Assembly: GCA_024653385.1 (NCBI GenBank) | Contig: JANLFZ010000315.1 | Location: 1 to 7,305 of the forward strand | Direction: 5' to 3' | Length of the DNA stretch: 7,305 nt | Source: Thermoguttaceae bacterium | Lineage (GTDB): Bacteria; Planctomycetota; Planctomycetia; Pirellulales; Thermoguttaceae | Shown: positions 5,886-7,305 of the stretch, in pieces | Numbering within the stretch: position 1 is the first letter of the stretch | Layout: every line of letters begins with the position of its first letter | The notes under the pieces: model-generated | What the model saw: the letters and a program-made list of their open reading frames with translations, nothing else | Databases searched by the model: none | Told to the model about the DNA's origin: nothing | Made by a program: the position numbers and the translations under genes

Positions 5886-6923
5886 ATGGCGAACCTCATC
5901 CTTCCCAAGAATTACCGGCCCCTACTGAGCGTCCGCCAGATCGAGGCGGCCATCAAGGACATCAAGGACTTCTTCGAGCGGAACCTCGCGCAAGCCCTGA
6001 ACCTTCAGCGGGTTACCGCGCCGTTGTTCGTGCGGAGCGGCACGGGCGTCAACGACGATCTGAACGGGGTGGAGCGGCCGGTGCGGTTTTGCGTCAAGGA
6101 CGATGGCGAGGCGCCGGTCGAAATCGTCCAGTCGTTGGCCAAGTGGAAGCGCATGGCCTTGGCCCGGTACGGATACGCGGTGGGCGAGGGGCTGTACACC
6201 GACATGAACGCGCTTCGGCCCGACGAGTCGCTCGACAACCTCCACTCGATCTATGTCGACCAATGGGATTGGGAGAAGATCATCACGCCCGACGAGCGGA
6301 CGCGCGAGACGCTCGAGGCCGTGGTGCGCGCGATCTACGACGTGATCTGCCGCACCGAGTTCCACATCGCCTCGCAGCATTCGAGCATCCGGCCGGTGTT
6401 GCCGGAGAAGATCCACTTCGTCACCTCGGAGGACCTGTATCGCCAGTACCCCGACCTCACTCCGCGCGAACGCGAGGATCAGGTTTGTGCCGAACACAAG
6501 GCGGTGTTCATCATCGGCATCGGGGCGGAGTTGCCCGACGGACGCCCCCACGACGGACGCGCGCCGGATTACGACGACTGGTCGACCCCGCGCCCTGACG
6601 GCGGACGAGGCCTCAACGGCGATATCCTGCTGTGGAACCCCGTACTCGGCCGGGCGTTCGAGATCTCGTCGATGGGCATCCGCGTGGACCCGCCGACGCT
6701 GGTCGAACAGCTCAAGATCCGGGGCCTTGAAGAACGGGCGCGACTGCCCTTCCACCGGATGCTTCTCAACGGGGAATTGCCGCAGACCATAGGTGGGGGT
6801 ATTGGCCAGTCGCGCCTGTGCATGTTCTTCCTCAGGACCGCCCACGTAGGGGAGGTGAGTGTCGGCATCTGGCCCGAATCGATGGAGCGGGCGTGCTCCC
6901 AAGCGAACATCGCCCTGCTTTAG
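5886..6923 (+). CDS. asnA: Aspartate--ammonia ligase (asparagine synthetase A)
   Basis: AsnA makes asparagine from aspartate, ammonia and ATP through an aspartyl-adenylate in the cytoplasm. It shares the class II aminoacyl-tRNA synthetase fold. The 345-aa product aligns with the 330-aa E. coli enzyme along its length: SLAKWKR (83-89, K86 matching E. coli K77), GEGLYTDMNALRPDE (100-114), LHSIYVDQWDWE (119-130), APDYDDWSTP (from 226), GLNGDILLWNP, SSMGIRVD, and the motif-3-like GGGIGQSR (303-310). ATG 5886 is chosen because GGAG (5876-5879) lies six bases upstream and similarity starts just after; in-frame codons upstream back to 5838 give no homologous residues. The N-terminus is about nine residues longer than in E. 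coli. It is probably transcribed alone, from its own promoter. It needs no glutamine, unlike AsnB. Identification is very secure. Confidence 0.97.
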   Translation: MANLILPKNYRPLLSVRQIEAAIKDIKDFFERNLAQALNLQRVTAPLFVRSGTGVNDDLNGVERPVRFCVKDDGEAPVEIVQSLAKWKRMALARYGYAVGEGLYTDMNALRPDESLDNLHSIYVDQWDWEKIITPDERTRETLEAVVRAIYDVICRTEFHIASQHSSIRPVLPEKIHFVTSEDLYRQYPDLTPREREDQVCAEHKAVFIIGIGAELPDGRPHDGRAPDYDDWSTPRPDGGRGLNGDILLWNPVLGRAFEISSMGIRVDPPTLVEQLKIRGLEERARLPFHRMLLNGELPQTIGGGIGQSRLCMFFLRTAHVGEVSVGIWPESMERACSQANIALL

Positions 6924-6927
6924 TCTC

Positions 6928-6950
6928 CCGGATCCGAATTCTGGTGTTTT
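6928..6950 (+). terminator. Weak candidate terminator after asnA
   Basis: CCGGA (6928-6932) can pair with TCTGG (6940-6944), including one G-T pair, around a 7-base loop. TGTTTT (6945-6950) follows. It sits four bases after the asnA stop. The stem is short and the T tract brief, so this is only a candidate. A second T-run at 6961-6965 has no hairpin in front of it. Confidence 0.25.
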
Positions 6951-7044
6951 CCATCTACCGTTTTTCGACTGCGGCGAGGTAAAAAGAAGGGGAGAGGGCC
7001 GCGGGGCCCGACCGTTCGTCTGTTGCTCAACCGAGAGAGGCACC

Positions 7045-7305
7045 ATGAACCCGGGCGATCGTGACACGGGTTGGGTATCGCGGCGGAAGTTCTTGGAGCG
7101 CGTTGGGAGGATCTGCGCGGCCGGGCCGGTGGCGATGGGCCTTCGGCCCGCCACGCTGGCTTGGGCGGCCGAGGGGGAGGACTCCGGGCCGGTCGATTGC
7201 GGGCCGCCCCCGGCGGCCAAGCCTCAGCACCAGACCGGGGGCGAGTCGTTCGCTCCGTTGCCGCTGCCCGTCACGCCGCTTCTTCTCGGAACGCCTCAGC
7301 GGCGT
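7045..7305 (+). CDS. N-terminus of Tat-signal, proline-rich protein (cut by right edge; possibly DUF4159 type)
   Basis: An open frame of 87 codons runs from ATG 7045 to the right edge. Residues 12-18 (SRRKFLE) match the twin-arginine consensus closely, and an Ala/Gly-rich weakly hydrophobic stretch follows to about 42 (LAWAA). After it comes an acidic, then Pro-rich, low-complexity linker containing DCGPPP and SFAPLPLPVTPL. The mature domain is outside the window. The linker reminds me of planctomycete proteins annotated DUF4159, but the diagnostic domain is not visible, so function is left open. The purine-rich GAGAGAGG (7033-7040) supplies the ribosome binding site. The 121 bases between asnA and this gene contain a GGGCC/GGCCC hairpin (6996-7009) and no convincing promoter, so readthrough from asnA is possible. 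Confidence 0.75.
   Translation, partial: MNPGDRDTGWVSRRKFLERVGRICAAGPVAMGLRPATLAWAAEGEDSGPVDCGPPPAAKPQHQTGGESFAPLPLPVTPLLLGTPQRR

Noticed and set aside
6996..7009. GGGCC-GCGG-GGCCC hairpin before the last gene
   Set aside because: It is a short GC-only stem with no T-run, and such hairpins are expected by chance at this base composition.
5922..7220. 432-codon minus-strand frame opposite asnA
   Set aside because: It is a shadow of asnA with no family resemblance or start signal. The other long antisense frames at 192-866, 2867-3619 and 4836-5711 are rejected for the same reason.

Overview
The window looks like chromosomal DNA of a GC-rich planctomycete, most like Pirellulales and relatives. 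I infer this from a DUF1207 outer-membrane-type protein, a Tat-signal Gfo/Idh/MocA oxidoreductase paired with a Tat-signal TIM-barrel sugar isomerase, a second Tat-signal protein at the right edge, and promoters of ordinary sigma70 type. No mobile element, CRISPR array or phage gene is visible.

Layout, left to right. (1) 1-725 (+): the 3' part of a cytoplasmic-looking sugar phosphate isomerase/epimerase. (2) 726-1039: a good promoter, a nested inverted-repeat structure starting at its expected transcription start, then tRNA-Pro(CGG) without encoded CCA. (3) 1040-1664: 625 bases without a convincing gene, holding a perfect 13-bp inverted repeat and two putative promoters. (4) 1665-2405 (+): an unusually long nucleoside-diphosphate kinase with all catalytic residues, followed by a possible terminator. 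(5) 2558-3658 (+): a secreted DUF1207 protein, probably an outer-membrane beta-barrel. (6) 3655-5645 (-): a two-gene operon, isomerase then oxidoreductase, both with Tat signals. Its last stop codon overlaps the stop of the DUF1207 gene inside one CTAG. (7) 5646-5885: a divergent promoter region. (8) 5886-6923 (+): asnA, ammonia-dependent asparagine synthetase. (9) 7045 to the right edge (+): the start of a Tat-exported, proline-rich protein, possibly of the DUF4159 type.

The genes do not form one pathway. ndk, asnA and the tRNA are housekeeping genes. The minus-strand pair is probably a small sugar-conversion unit acting outside the cytoplasm, and the DUF1207 protein is probably in the cell envelope. 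I see no clear new biological system. The best leads are the structured transcript ahead of tRNA-Pro, the large inverted repeat after it, the extended NDK, and the Tat-exported enzyme pair whose Rossmann motif is altered. All promoter, terminator and RNA calls were made by eye and are tentative.
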